Assembly: GCF_963169125.1 (NCBI RefSeq)
Contig: NC_084795.1
Coordinates: 191,306,214-191,370,213, forward strand
From: Humulus lupulus
Taxonomy: Eukaryota; Streptophyta; Magnoliopsida; Rosales; Cannabaceae
DNA: 64,000 nucleotides
Direction of reading: 5' to 3'
Under the pieces are notes generated by a model. It was not told the DNA's origin. It saw nothing but the letters and a program-made list of their open reading frames with translations, and searched no databases. The stretch's first letter is position 1. Each line of letters begins with the position of its first letter. The position numbers and the translations under genes are program-made. Positions 10,395 to 20,010 of this stretch are shown here, one piece after another.

Positions 10395-11470
10395 TTATGC
10401 ATTTTGGTAATAGTCTTAGTTTTTTGTTGGTTCTATGATTGACATTTTATGCTTTTCTAGGAAAAACATGCTAATCAATTTTGAACCAACTTCTAATATA
10501 AGTCCTAGTTTTATCCTGGACATTAAACTAAAAACTTAGTTCGTGTTAATTTTTTATTAATATCTCGTGCTTTTTAAGAAAAACAACGATCAATCAATTT
10601 GAATTAACTCGTAAGTTTTAGGACCTGGTTATATCCAGGACGTTAATTTGAAAACTTAGTCCGCGTTAATTCTTGATTAATATCTTGTGCTTTTTAAGAA
10701 AAACACCAACCAATCAATTTGAATTAACTTCTAAGTTTTAGGACCTTGTTATATCCAGGACGTTAATTTGAAAACTTATTCTGCGTTAATTCTTGATTAA
10801 TATCTTGTGCTTTTTAAGAAAAACACCGATCAATCAATTTGAATTAACTTCTAAGTTTTAGGACATGGTTATATCCAGGACGTTAATTTGAAAACTTAGT
10901 CTGCGTTAATTCTTGATTAATTTCTTGTGCTTTTTAAGAAAAACACCGATCAATCAATTTGAATTAACTTCTCAGTTTTAGGACGACCTGGTTATGTCTA
11001 GGATACAACTTAGTTCGCGTTAATCCTTGATTAATATCTTGTGCTTTTTAAGAAAAACACCGATCAATCAATTTCAATTAACTTCTAAGTTTTAGGACGA
11101 CCTGGTTATATCCAGGATACGACTTAGTTCGCGTTAATCCTTTATCAATATCTCGTGCTTTTTAAGAAAAACAACGATCAATCGATTTGAATCAACTTCT
11201 AAGTCTTTAGGGCGACCTGGTTATATCCAGTATACGACTTAGTTTGCGTTAATCCTTTATCAATATCTCGTGCTTTTTAAGAAAAACATCGATCAATCAA
11301 TTTGAATCAACTTCTATGTCTTTAGGGCGACCTGGTTATATCCAGGATACAACTTAGTTTGCGTTAATCCTTTATCAATATCTCGTGCTTTTTAAGAAAA
11401 ACATCGATCAATCGATTTGAATCAACTTCTAAGTCTTTAGGGCGACCTGGTTGTATCCAGGCACCATATG
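10395..11470. repeat. 120/114-bp tandem repeat array in the Tat-A 3' region
   Basis: GTGCTTTTTAAGAAAAAC recurs at 10567, 10687, 10807, 10927, 11041, 11155, 11270 and 11385, with a weaker copy near 10450. The spacing is 120 bp for the first copies, then 114-115 bp, so two unit types sit side by side. Units also share GACCTGGTTATATCCAGGA and a GTTAAT...ATTAAT inner motif. The array lies between pol and the extra ORF. Tat/Ogre elements are known to carry variable tandem repeats here that can seed satellite DNA. Confidence 0.95.
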
Positions 11471-11559
11471 CCCCCCAAGTAATTAGGAAAGGGTCTTTCG
11501 TGGTTACTTGAGGTTACACTCACAAATATACACAATAATGAAAAAAGATTTAATTCTCA

Positions 11560-11906
11560 TTGCTTAATAAACAAAAAATGGCCTTTCTGAGTAAGCCTTA
11601 CAAGGGTTATCTGATAATATTGCTTCCAATGGATGGCGTTCCATGTTCGTGGGACTGCTTCTCCATTAAGCCGAGCTAACTTGTAGGTTCCTTCCTTTAT
11701 GTGTCTTTGGGATCTTTACTGGCTAAAAAGACTCTCCTGAGGACCAGATCGCCAATGCTAAAGGCACGCTTTTTGACCTTTGAGTTTAAATAACAAGTGA
11801 TTTTTTGCTGGTAATGCGCGAGTTGGAGCTGTGAATCTTCTCGTCTTTCATCGATCAGGTCGAGGGACGCGCAAAGTAGTTCGTGATTGCGGTCCTGGTC
11901 ATACGC
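11560..11906 (-). pseudogene. Tat-A integrase C-terminal arm, frame-broken
   Basis: In a different frame from the main integrase ORF the minus strand reads AYDQDRNHELLCASLDLIDE and then REDSQLQLAHYQQ, and further on SKVKKRAFSIGDLVLRRVFL. This matches the E2 arm (DERREQSQLRVAAYQQ). It should continue the integrase above, but a frameshift and stop at about 11905 cut it off. Confidence 0.7.
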
Positions 11907-12944
11907 CTAGACTCTATGCGAAGATACCTTTATCTCAACAAGAAGGACTGCCTCACTCCCAAAAGCTAGGGAGAAAGGAGTATGACCTGTCGGAGTTCGA
12001 TGCGAGGTCCGGTACGCCCACAGTACCTGGGGGAGCTGTTTGAGCCAGACTCCCTTGGCTTCATCCAGTCTCTTCTTAAGGCTCGCCTTTAGTGTCTTAT
12101 TGACGGGCTCGACCTGCCCATTTGCTAGGGGATAGGCCATGGAGGAGAAGCTTTTCACAATGTCGTACCTTTCACAGAATTCGGTGAAGAGGTCACTGTC
12201 AAACTGCGTCCCATTGTCTGATACGATTTTCTTTGGCAGCCCGAACCGGCAGATAATGCTCTTGACCATGAAGTCGAGGACTCTCTTGGAAGTGATTGTT
12301 GCCAAGGGTTCTGCCTCAGCCCACTTGGTGAAGTAGATGATAGCCACCACCGCGTAACAGACCCCTCCCTTTCCAGTAGGGAGGGGGCCAACCAAGTCGA
12401 TTCCCCAGACCGCGAATGGCCACGAGGACGAGATCATCTTTAGCTCGACTGGGGGAGCTCGGGCAACTGTGGTGAATCGCTGGCACTTGTCACATTTCTT
12501 GACGTAAGAGATCGAGTCTTTCGACAGAGTGGGCCAGTAATACCCTTGCCTTAAGATCTTCAGAGCCAAACTTTGCCCCCCAGTGTGATCTCCGTAGAAA
12601 CCCTCATGCACTTCTTGTAAAATGGTCTTTGCTTCAGGTAACTTTCCATCGGTGAGATATTGGAGGACGGGGGTCATCCAGGTCGGTCTGGCGTCGATCA
12701 TCTCGACCTCCACCCCGACTTCTATGCTTGGTTTCTCCAAGAACTCTACCGGTACTAACCCCAAGGTCTTCGTCTCCCCAGAGGTAGCGAGCTTGGCGAG
12801 GGCGTCTGCGTTGGCATTCTGCTCCCGAGGTATCTGCTCGATTGAGCCCCGTTCAAATGAAGACAACTCGACTCTTACCTTGGCCAGGTAAGCATCCATC
12901 TTGGTTCCCCGTGCTTGATATTCACCTAGCACCTGGTTTACCAC
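11907..12944 (-). CDS. Tat-A second RNase H (C-terminal half) and integrase, 345 codons open
   Basis: This is the longest intact pol piece of Tat-A. The first residues (MVNQVLGEYQARGTKMDAYL, then PREQNANADALAKLATSG) end the archaeal-type RNase H. The HHCC zinc finger follows at about residues 118-165 (VHEGFYGDHTGGQ ... KKCDKCQRF). The catalytic core then has WGIDLVGPLPTGKGG (first Asp), IVSDNGTQFDSDL (second Asp) and GQVEPVNKTLKASL (Glu). All three DDE residues are kept. The visible ATG is only a Met inside the polyprotein. Upstream, a stop near 12990 interrupts the frame, and downstream the C-terminal arm is out of frame, so it is a fragment of Gag-Pol. Confidence 0.85.
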   Translation of the reverse strand: MVNQVLGEYQARGTKMDAYLAKVRVELSSFERGSIEQIPREQNANADALAKLATSGETKTLGLVPVEFLEKPSIEVGVEVEMIDARPTWMTPVLQYLTDGKLPEAKTILQEVHEGFYGDHTGGQSLALKILRQGYYWPTLSKDSISYVKKCDKCQRFTTVARAPPVELKMISSSWPFAVWGIDLVGPLPTGKGGVCYAVVAIIYFTKWAEAEPLATITSKRVLDFMVKSIICRFGLPKKIVSDNGTQFDSDLFTEFCERYDIVKSFSSMAYPLANGQVEPVNKTLKASLKKRLDEAKGVWLKQLPQVLWAYRTSHRTPTGHTPFSLAFGSEAVLLVEIKVSSHRV

Positions 12945-13565
12945 GAGCTGGAAATCGCTGAAGCACTGAACGGAGCTGGCCTTCGGCTCCTAGGCCACCC
13001 TTAACCCGGCCAGCAAAGCTTCGTATTCGGCCTCTTTGTTGGAAGCCTTGAATCCGAATCTCAACGCCGAGTAGAATCTATGTCCTTCTGGGGATATCAA
13101 AATGATTCCAGCCCCAGAGCCGTTCTCGTTACATGAGCCATCTACGAAGACCTTCCATGATGCCTGGGCCGAGGTGGCTCAAGGTGAATCTTCCACAGGA
13201 TCTTCTCAGAATCCTATGCATTCTGCAACAAAATCAGCCAAGACTTGGCTTTTTATTGCAGTTCGCGGAGTATACAAGATCTCGAACTGGCTGAGCTCAA
13301 TAGCCCACTTCAACAAACGTCCTGATGCTTCAGGCTTTTGCAAAACCTGCCTTAAAGGTTGATCAGTTATGACATGTATTGAGTGGGATTGGAAATACGA
13401 CCTGAGCTTTCGGGAGGCCGCGATGAGATATAATGCCATATTTTCCATCAACGGATATCGGGACTCATCTCCGAGAAGCCTCTTGCTGATGTAATAGACT
13501 GGTTTTTGAACCCGGTCTTCTTCTCGGACCAATACGACACTAGCTGCATCTTCTGTGATAGCTAG
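12945..13565 (-). pseudogene. Tat-A RNase H and start of archaeal-type RNase H
   Basis: 13532-13206 is the RT-linked RNase H: VQKPVYYISKRLLGDESRYP, then ASRKLRSYFQSHSIHVITDQ and LADFVAECIGF. Leftwards in the element, 13105-12945 opens the second RNase H (SPEGHRFYS, EAEYEALLAGLRVA). It has an in-frame TAG at about 12990 where the related sequence has Gln, consistent with a CAG to TAG change. Dual RNase H is the Tat-lineage signature. Confidence 0.8.
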
Positions 13566-14210
13566 TTAAAGGAAAAGAGGCTCTCCTGCCGTTGGTTTGG
13601 ATAATACGGGCGGCTCGGCCAGATGCGCTTTTAGGTCGAGGAAGGCATGTTCACACTCCTCTGTCCATTCAAACTTCTTATTCCCCCAGAGCAGGTTGTA
13701 GAATGGCAGGCACTTGTCGGTGGATTTACAAATAAACCGATTGAGGGCTGCCACCCTTCCTGTCGGGCGTTGAACGTCCTTTCGCGACTGGGGTGAGGGT
13801 AGCTCGAGAAACAACCTGATCTTATCGGGGTTTGCCTCGATTCCTCTAGTGTTGACAATGAAACCCATGAATTTTCCAGATGCGACCCTGAAAGTGCACT
13901 TCTGCGGGTTAAGCCTCATGTCGTATTCTCTTAGTATCTTGAAGCATTCCTCCAGGTTGGAAACATGGTTATCAACAGTTTTTGACTTGACCAGAATGTC
14001 GTCAATGTACACTTCCATGTTCTTCCTGATCTAGTTGGCAAACATCCTGTTCACCAATCTCTGGTATGTAGCACCAACGTTCTTCAGTCCGAATGGCATG
14101 ACCTTGTAACAATACACGTTAGTTGGGGTCATGAAGCTAGTGTGCTCCTGGTTCGCTGGATTCATGGTGATCTGATTATAGCCCGAGTACGCATCCATAA
14201 AGGACATGAG
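13566..14210 (-). pseudogene. Tat-A reverse transcriptase, palm and thumb
   Basis: 14018-13566 holds the catalytic box VYIDDILVKS, then LNPQKCTFRV, KFMGFIVNTRG, GRVAALNRFIC and FEWTEECEHAF. Between 14210 and 14019 the frame reads LMSFMDAYSGYNQITMNP and CYKVMPFGLKN, but it is bounded by a TAG at about 14211 and a TAG at about 14031. The second replaces a Gln expected by comparison (CAG to TAG). Catalytic Asp residues are kept. Confidence 0.85.
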
Positions 14211-14990
14211 CTAGTGCCCTGCCGTGGGGTCTACCAATTGGTCGATCCTTGGCAAGGGAAAACAGTCTTTAGGGAAAGCTTTGTTCAGATCGGAGAAGTC
14301 GATGCAGGTCCGCCATTTCCCGTTGGGCTTCGGGTCCAACACAAGATTAGCGACCAAGATCGGGAACCTAGCTTCGCGGATAAAGCCGCACTTTTTGAGC
14401 CGGGCTACTTCTTCTTCTAGGGCTTCAGCTCGAGTTGTTCCCAGGCGCCTCTGTTTCTGGGACTTCGCGGGTACGCTCTTATCCAAATGGAGGGTGTGCA
14501 TGATGATGCTTGGACTGATCCCCACCATGTCCTCATGTGACCATGCGAACACATCCAGGTTCTCCTGCAGGAACATGACCAGCTCTGCCTTCCTCTTGCC
14601 ACAGAGGTTTTTCCCGAGCTTAACCATCCGCGAGGGATTCTGTGGATCGATTTTTACCTCCTCGAGCTCTTCGATAGCTTGGAGCTCAGACTTATCCTTG
14701 CCTACTCTTGGGTCAATATCATCACTTAGGACGATACTTTCCTCTTCGGTGCTTTGATGTTTTTCAATCTCAGGATTAGGCAAAGGTTCCTGAGATTCCT
14801 CATTTCTATCCTGGACGGTCATCGTTAACTGCCTGAGTTTTAATCTTCCCTTCGTGGAAATTCTGTAGCATTCCCTGGCAGCGAGTTGATCGCCATAGAC
14901 TGTGCATATCCCCGTGGAAGAGGGGAATTTCAACGCGAGGTGGCGGATGGAGGTAACGGCTTCGAACGCTATAAGTGTAGGTCGACCCAA
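14211..14990 (-). CDS. Tat-A protease-RT linker and RT N-terminus, 259 codons open
   Basis: It begins with GRPTLIAFEAVTSIRHLALK, the protease C-terminal end and linker. GDQLAARECYRIS and an acidic stretch follow, then the RT N terminus: HMRTLHLDK-like region, LEEEVARLKKCGFIREA, LDPKPNGKWRTCIDFSDLNK and PLPRIDQLVD. It ends at a TAG (14211) just before the LSFMDAYSGYNQI motif. It is a continuous open piece of Gag-Pol, not a separate gene. In the E2 sequence the same region lacks this stop. Confidence 0.8.
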   Translation of the reverse strand: MGRPTLIAFEAVTSIRHLALKFPSSTGICTVYGDQLAARECYRISTKGRLKLRQLTMTVQDRNEESQEPLPNPEIEKHQSTEEESIVLSDDIDPRVGKDKSELQAIEELEEVKIDPQNPSRMVKLGKNLCGKRKAELVMFLQENLDVFAWSHEDMVGISPSIIMHTLHLDKSVPAKSQKQRRLGTTRAEALEEEVARLKKCGFIREARFPILVANLVLDPKPNGKWRTCIDFSDLNKAFPKDCFPLPRIDQLVDPTAGH

Positions 14991-15343
14991 ATGGCATTGT
15001 ACGCGGGGGGACAGTCGATGACCATGAACACGAGGAGTTTTGAGACTGTCCGAGGTCCCTCTCCTAAGGTGATCACCAGCTCGATCGCTCCTACTACCGC
15101 CGATCTTTCTCCAGAGAAACCATAAAGCATCATGGAGGTTGCTTTCAGCTCGGCGACAGACAAACCCATCTTCTCCAGCATGGACCTGAATAGAAGGTTT
15201 ACCGAGCTCCCATTATCGACTATCACTCTCCTAACCCTTCGATTAGCGAGATGCACTGCTACGACCAGAGGGTCGTTATGAGGGAACTGAACGTGGCTGG
15301 CATCTTCTTCAGTAAAAATGATTGGTTACCTCTCCAATCGTTG
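14969..15343 (-). pseudogene. Tat-A aspartic protease
   Basis: 15256-14969 reads RVRRVIVDNGSSVNLLFRSM, then MLYGFSGE and LLVFMVIDCPPAYNAIW. The active-site triad is D-N-G instead of the usual D-T/S-G; E2 keeps D-T-G. Glycine and flap-like sequences are kept. The piece overlaps the following linker ORF in another frame, so one frameshift lies near 14980. It would cleave Gag-Pol if intact. Confidence 0.75.
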
Positions 15344-16777
15344 CTACTTTCGCAGATGCTGCTCGGGCACGAACTCCACTCCATTATGAGCCTTAATTTC
15401 GTTGACGTACCTCTTTTGGGAACCTCTGCTCGTGCAAGCTAAATGAGGACCTCTCGAGATTATGGAGATCTCTCCTCCTATCACTGGAGGAGGGACGTCC
15501 TGATCTATCCAAGACCCGGGCTGACTGATTGGGACTTTCGGAGCTGGACGACTTGCGGGAACCCTGTTCTGCACATACTGAGCCAAGGGTTCGGCTTTGA
15601 TGAGAGTCTCGATCTCATCCTTCAGGTGTCTACAGTCATCGGTATTGTGGCCAATGTCGTTGTGGAACCGAAAAAACTTGGAAGGGTCTCGCTTTCCCTT
15701 CTGGTGCTTTAACGGCTCAGGCTTTTTCCAGGGGAGGTGAGCAGAATTTGCTAGATAGATGTTCTCCCTAGAGTGGGTGAGCTCCGTATAAGTCGCATTG
15801 ACCGACTTAAATTTTTCTACGGACTTATTCTTCTTTGGGCCGTGCTGGTTGCCCTCGCTGCTCCCCTTTCTCTTGCCTCCACAAAACTGGTTATTCTGTG
15901 TAATGGTCTGGGTCGCTGTCACGACCTCCGTTCCCATTCTAGCGGGCTGATCAGGGGCCTGGCTAATTCCTGCGGCTGAGGCTTGCGCCTCCTCCAGGTT
16001 GATCCACCCCTGGGCCCTATTTAGGAATTCCTTTACGGAGCTTACTCCCTTCCTTTGTATCTCATTCCAGAGCCCCCCTCCGACGAGGATTCCAGTCCTC
16101 AAAGCCATGAGCTTAGAGCTGTCATTTGTGTCTCTGGCCCAAGCAGAGACATTTGCGAATCTTCTCAAGTAAGCCTTCAGAGGCTCGTCGGGTTGTTTCC
16201 TTACGTTGGCCAGGGTGTCGGCCTTGACGTGGGCAGCCTGGGAATCTCGGAATGCTCTCTTGAAGTCCATAGAGAAAGTTTTCCACGAGCTGATTGACTG
16301 TTTCTTACTTTGTTTGAACCACTGTCTGGCCGGCCCAGTCAAGGTGGAGGGAAATATTAAACACCTTAGCTCGAGGCCAATGTTGTGGGCCATCATCAGG
16401 GTATTGAACATACCTAGTTGATTTAACGGATCTCCATCTCCGTTGAATTTGGACAAGTGCGGCATACAAAAACTGGGCAGGTATGCCGTTGCTGCTATGA
16501 TGGGGGCGAAGAGCTCAAGTTCGTCCCCGGAATCATATTCGTCCTTTTCTTTTTCTGATAGAAGCTTCCTCATCAGCTCCTCCATTTGAGGCAAGTGCTC
16601 AAGTGTTTTGTCCTGATTTCCTTGGTTATTCCGGGGCAGTTCAACAGCTCCGGATCCATTGTACATGTTTGGCAGGTTATTGTCCCTCCTATCTTGAGAT
16701 AGGTTATATGGGACATTCCCACTGTCGCGTACCTCGGACATGTCTTCCCTCTGGCGAGCATGGCTGCCGTTTCCCAC
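15344..16777 (-). CDS. Tat-A gag, capsid and zinc-knuckle region, 477 codons open
   Basis: This is the best-preserved gag in the window. Residues about 70-110 hold PHLSKFNGDGDPLNQLGMFN. The Retrotrans_gag core follows (LTGPARQWFKQSKKQSISSW, then ANVRKQPDEPLKAYLRRFAN). After a basic Gln/Lys-rich linker comes KFFRFHNDIGHNTDDCRHLK, a zinc-knuckle-like motif. Its first Cys is replaced by Phe; E2 has FCRFHNDYGHDTNEC at the same spot. Gag assembles the particle and binds RNA. The ATG used is internal, because the true start is at about 17770 across a frame-broken stretch. Confidence 0.85.
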   Translation of the reverse strand: MGNGSHARQREDMSEVRDSGNVPYNLSQDRRDNNLPNMYNGSGAVELPRNNQGNQDKTLEHLPQMEELMRKLLSEKEKDEYDSGDELELFAPIIAATAYLPSFCMPHLSKFNGDGDPLNQLGMFNTLMMAHNIGLELRCLIFPSTLTGPARQWFKQSKKQSISSWKTFSMDFKRAFRDSQAAHVKADTLANVRKQPDEPLKAYLRRFANVSAWARDTNDSSKLMALRTGILVGGGLWNEIQRKGVSSVKEFLNRAQGWINLEEAQASAAGISQAPDQPARMGTEVVTATQTITQNNQFCGGKRKGSSEGNQHGPKKNKSVEKFKSVNATYTELTHSRENIYLANSAHLPWKKPEPLKHQKGKRDPSKFFRFHNDIGHNTDDCRHLKDEIETLIKAEPLAQYVQNRVPASRPAPKVPISQPGSWIDQDVPPPVIGGEISIISRGPHLACTSRGSQKRYVNEIKAHNGVEFVPEQHLRK

Positions 16778-17803
16778 TGGGTCTCCCCTTTGAGAGTTTA
16801 GACGATCTCAGAGGTCGCCCCTCGGGGTGGCTTGAGGACTTTGCGCCGAGCTCAAGCGTTGGCACAGGTCTCCGCCATAAAGGTCACTTCGGCGGCTTCC
16901 AGTCCAATAGCTCCCGTTTGAGAAGCTTGGAGCCCGCCTCTGGGGGTGAGGGTCCGGGACTTCTCTGGGCGCCTTGCTACGATGGGAAGGTCCTGCAGAA
17001 GGTGGATTTCTCCTACTGCTCCCATGAGCTGGAATATCTCAGACTGGCTGAGGAGGAGACAGATATCTTATGGGTGAAGGAGGATACCTGACCGGGGATG
17101 CAATCCTGGTCCCGTCAGGGCGAATTAGGTTAGGTCGGTGCCGCTCGGCTCTACCATCCTCCGGGTCCTGAACTCGGCGGTCTGAGCAGGGTGCAGGATG
17201 GCTGGTCGGGATGGGCTGTTGCTGTGAGCCCTCTCTGAATCTCCTTCGAGAATTCTCTCGAGCCCTCCTGGGCGCATTCGAGGGTGGAAGTGAGCTGGGA
17301 GTTGAAGTTCGGACTGATCGGCTGTACTGCAGCTCGGCCTTGGGTAGTTCTTCAAAAGTGGTCTCTCGGTGGTGCGATGAGGGAGTAGAATTTGATGTTG
17401 GGGGTCTGGCCGACCGGCTAGGCCTGGACCGATTACCTTAGTGGGACTTATGAGTCTTGCCTTGCCTCTTTCCGACGTTAGCGTCGATTGTAAGAAGGGG
17501 TAGTCAGGCCAACACCTCTTGAATCTGCCGGTTAGCTTTCGCCAGCTGACTCCTCAACTGTGCATTCTCCATCTCCACTTCCGTGTAGAAATCTGGGTTC
17601 GGATTAGGTGGCTGGGGAGCTGAACTTCTAGTGTCATCTTGGCCTATTGGCTGCTTGCCCGACCGCTGTTGAACCTCAGGGTTCTGATCATCGGGCATGG
17701 CGACATGATGGGCCTCCTGCCCATCATGTTGGTCTGCCTCGTTACCAAGTCTTGAGCGAGTGACCACCATGGTTGGGTATTTGCGATAGCACCAATCTAA
17801 CAA
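16778..17803 (-). pseudogene. Tat-A gag N-terminal region
   Basis: The gag start is MVVTRSRLGNEADQ at about 17770, with the open frame extending from 17803. It is followed by a Gln/Pro-rich stretch and a predicted coiled coil (VEMENAQLRSQLAKANRQIQ) to a stop at about 17506. From 17500 to 16778 the frame is broken several times. This is the likely intact-ancestor start because it lies just inside the primer site and matches the left-edge element (MVTTRKS). Confidence 0.65.
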
Positions 17804-17804
17804 G

Positions 17805-17825
17805 CTCTCAATGAAAGCACCAAAC
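17805..17825 (-). promoter_or_regulatory. Tat-A primer binding site
   Basis: The minus strand reads TTTGGTGCTTTCATTGAGAG directly next to the 5' LTR. It is identical to the left-edge element. Three separate elements share it, so the same tRNA primes them; I could not name that tRNA. Confidence 0.7.
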
Positions 17826-18577
17826 TGTTGACGTGGTTCTTCGCCAACAGGTAATTAATAGAATGAGAGGATGGGATTAGTGCTAAGTAACGAACCGTAA
17901 CAGATGAATGATCTTAAAATAAAATGATGATACGAATACTTTTTTAGGTGGTTCAAAGGTTAAAATCCTTCTACTCCACTAGCCAATATTATTGCTATAG
18001 TTATGGTATTCTCTACATGGTATTTCTTTACACAATAGAATCGAACCCTTTGAAACACCCAAGGTCTCCAAATTTATATGAGAGGGCACCTGGGGGTTGG
18101 CAAGGGGGGTCATCCCGTGACCTTCTTACCCATCATGTCACTTCTATGACATTCATGATTAATTCCTAAAACTTGACAAATGAAGTGTGGTCTAATCAAT
18201 AGGTAAGGGGGATAATGGGCTGCACGGCCCAATCCAGTCGTGGGTGCCTGAACACGCATGTTTATGTTACGTGTCCGAGAATTCAGGGATATATCAGACA
18301 CGTGATGTCTGATATATGCACGTTTCCATTGCGTGGTTGACTTTATAAAGGGTCACAGCCTCCAACTCAAGCCCGTACCTTGAGCTGGATGTCTTCTTAA
18401 CCCGCGGTGTCTATACGTCGGACCCGACTCCTTAGTATCCTCAGTAAGCCTTTGGTTACCTTGAGCTAAAGAGATGGGAGCTGGCGATAGCAGCTCCGGG
18501 TATGTGGCATCCACGTGGCTGATATAATTATGCCATACCTCAACTCGCTAATAGACCGTGGAGAATTAGGGCGTACA
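17826..18577 (-). repeat. Tat-A 5' LTR
   Basis: A 752-bp LTR, TGTTGAC to GTACA, the twin of 7516-8266. The minus-strand TATA region (ATATAAATTTGG, about 18066-18077) has base changes relative to the left LTR and Tat-C. Confidence 0.95.
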
Positions 18578-18582
18578 AGCTT
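18578..18582. repeat. Target-site duplication of Tat-A, right copy (AGCTT)
   Basis: AGCTT directly follows the CA end of the right LTR and matches 7511-7515. Confidence 0.95.
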
Positions 18583-19392
18583 CATTGTAGTTATGTCCAT
18601 CTCTAAAATATGACCGGTTATGTCGTGACCTGCCGATCACACTATCATCTCCTCTTGCTGGCCTATCCCGAGTGTCAGGGGGAGGTCGGCGCTGGTCGGT
18701 GGGTCCCCGGGTATTATTATGTTGTGGGGGACCCGTGACCGTAGAGCCTAACTTGACTTGTCTTCTGCCAGCAGAAGGACACTTTCCCCTGTTCAGTGGG
18801 TTCAGTTCCTCTACAATTTTGCATCTAGGGCTTCGAGGAGGCTGTCCGGCTCTATTCTGCCTTTAATGCTGGGGATTATCTCGACTAGAACGAGAAGATG
18901 GTTGCTACTCAGGATTTTGAAATGGAATATCTTGTTGAGCCGCAGGAGGTTGTTTTGGCCTCAAAGGGCTTGCCAACTGAGGTGGAGGACTTGAGTTTGT
19001 GCCTTGTTGTTGTGGTACATTTGGTGGCAGATCCAGTTAAGAAGTTAGTACAGGTTTTCCCTAGGCCAACTGAATGGCTGCTTCTAGGGTGGCAGTGGCA
19101 TCTCTCTGTCGGTGGTCCATGCCAGCCTGTCGTTCATTCAATTCTTGATGTTGACGATCAATTTCTCTCTGTTACAACGCCATTGTCTCAGCCACATTAT
19201 CCTGATTAGCCCTCATATTGGCTAACTCCTCCTACAACACTCAATGTTGTCCTCAAGGTTTCATCTTCATCCACATTTGGTGGAGGAGGCTGGGTGGATG
19301 CAGCACCAGAAGTTTGTCCCGTCTTTCGGGATGTTTTCGCCATTTGATTTTTCTGAATGTCTTGAGTTCAGCTCTCAATGAAAGAACCAAAA
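18583..19392 (-). pseudogene. E2 gag N-terminal part and primer site
   Basis: The start MAKTSRKT is at 19343 on the minus strand. A Pro-rich stretch and many stops follow as it runs leftwards into the Tat-A insertion point. The primer-site motif (TTTTGGTTCTTTCATTGAGA, 19373-19392) differs from Tat-A by one base (GTGC to GTTC). The gag continues at 7510. Confidence 0.65.
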
Positions 19393-20010
19393 TGCTGACC
19401 CTCGAATTAGTCAACGACACGGAGTCAGATAAACGATATAAAGTAAGATGAAAATGAGAAGAACTCCAGGCAAAAAGATAAACTACACAAACAATTTATA
19501 GTGGTTCGGCCCCAATAGAATGGTAACAACCTACGTCCACTTAGTGTTCTTATTGATGTAGTATTCCAAGAACAGTGATCAATGAACTAGGGTTCACGAG
19601 TTTCACTCTTCTCAAACATATACATGGATAACAACACTCTTTTTCTCTCTTAGATACTCTCAGCTCAAGTGCCTCAAGCCAAATGTTGGAAAAGCCAAAA
19701 ATCGCCTCTCTTGAGCCCTTTGATTCTTATTTATAGGCTCATGGAGGTTTTGCATGGGCCAACGGGCCTTAATTACACTTAATACATGAGTATCTAAATA
19801 ATAATGAAAATTACAATTAATACGTAATTACAAGATTGCATATTTGAAGGGAATAACTGAATATATGCAACCAGGCTGGTCGCCCATGATTATGATACTT
19901 GATAAGCTAATGATCTCCTGGTCGAGGGTCGAAGAGGATATGCTCACTTAAAACTGCCATGTGTTTCCCACATGTAGATCAATCCTGCCACATCATCAGG
20001 TAGTTTGTTT
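19393..20010 (-). repeat. E2 5' LTR
   Basis: It starts TGCTGACCC directly after the primer-site motif. A minus-strand TATA box (CTATAAATAAG) lies at about 19726-19737. The right end is not fixed because no partner LTR is visible. Candidate CA ends lie at about 19966 and 20000. Confidence 0.65.

Larger units (their letters stand above)
7516..18577 (-). mobile_element. Tat-A: complete Tat-lineage Ty3/gypsy element with antisense extra ORF
   Basis: An 11,062-bp element bounded by two LTRs of about 750 bp (TGTTGAC...GGGCGTACA) and a perfect 5-bp TSD. On the minus strand it carries primer site, gag, protease, RT, RNase H, archaeal-type RNase H and integrase. A 120/114-bp tandem array follows, then a plus-strand extra ORF between pol and the 3' LTR. 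It sits in the gag of E2, whose sequence resumes on both sides. By eye the LTR pair differ by several percent, and the ORFs hold several stops, so it is structurally complete but not coding-competent. Confidence 0.95.

Noticed and set aside
10395..11470. CRISPR array
   Set aside because: Units are contiguous variants of one 114-120-bp sequence without unique spacers, within a plant retrotransposon.
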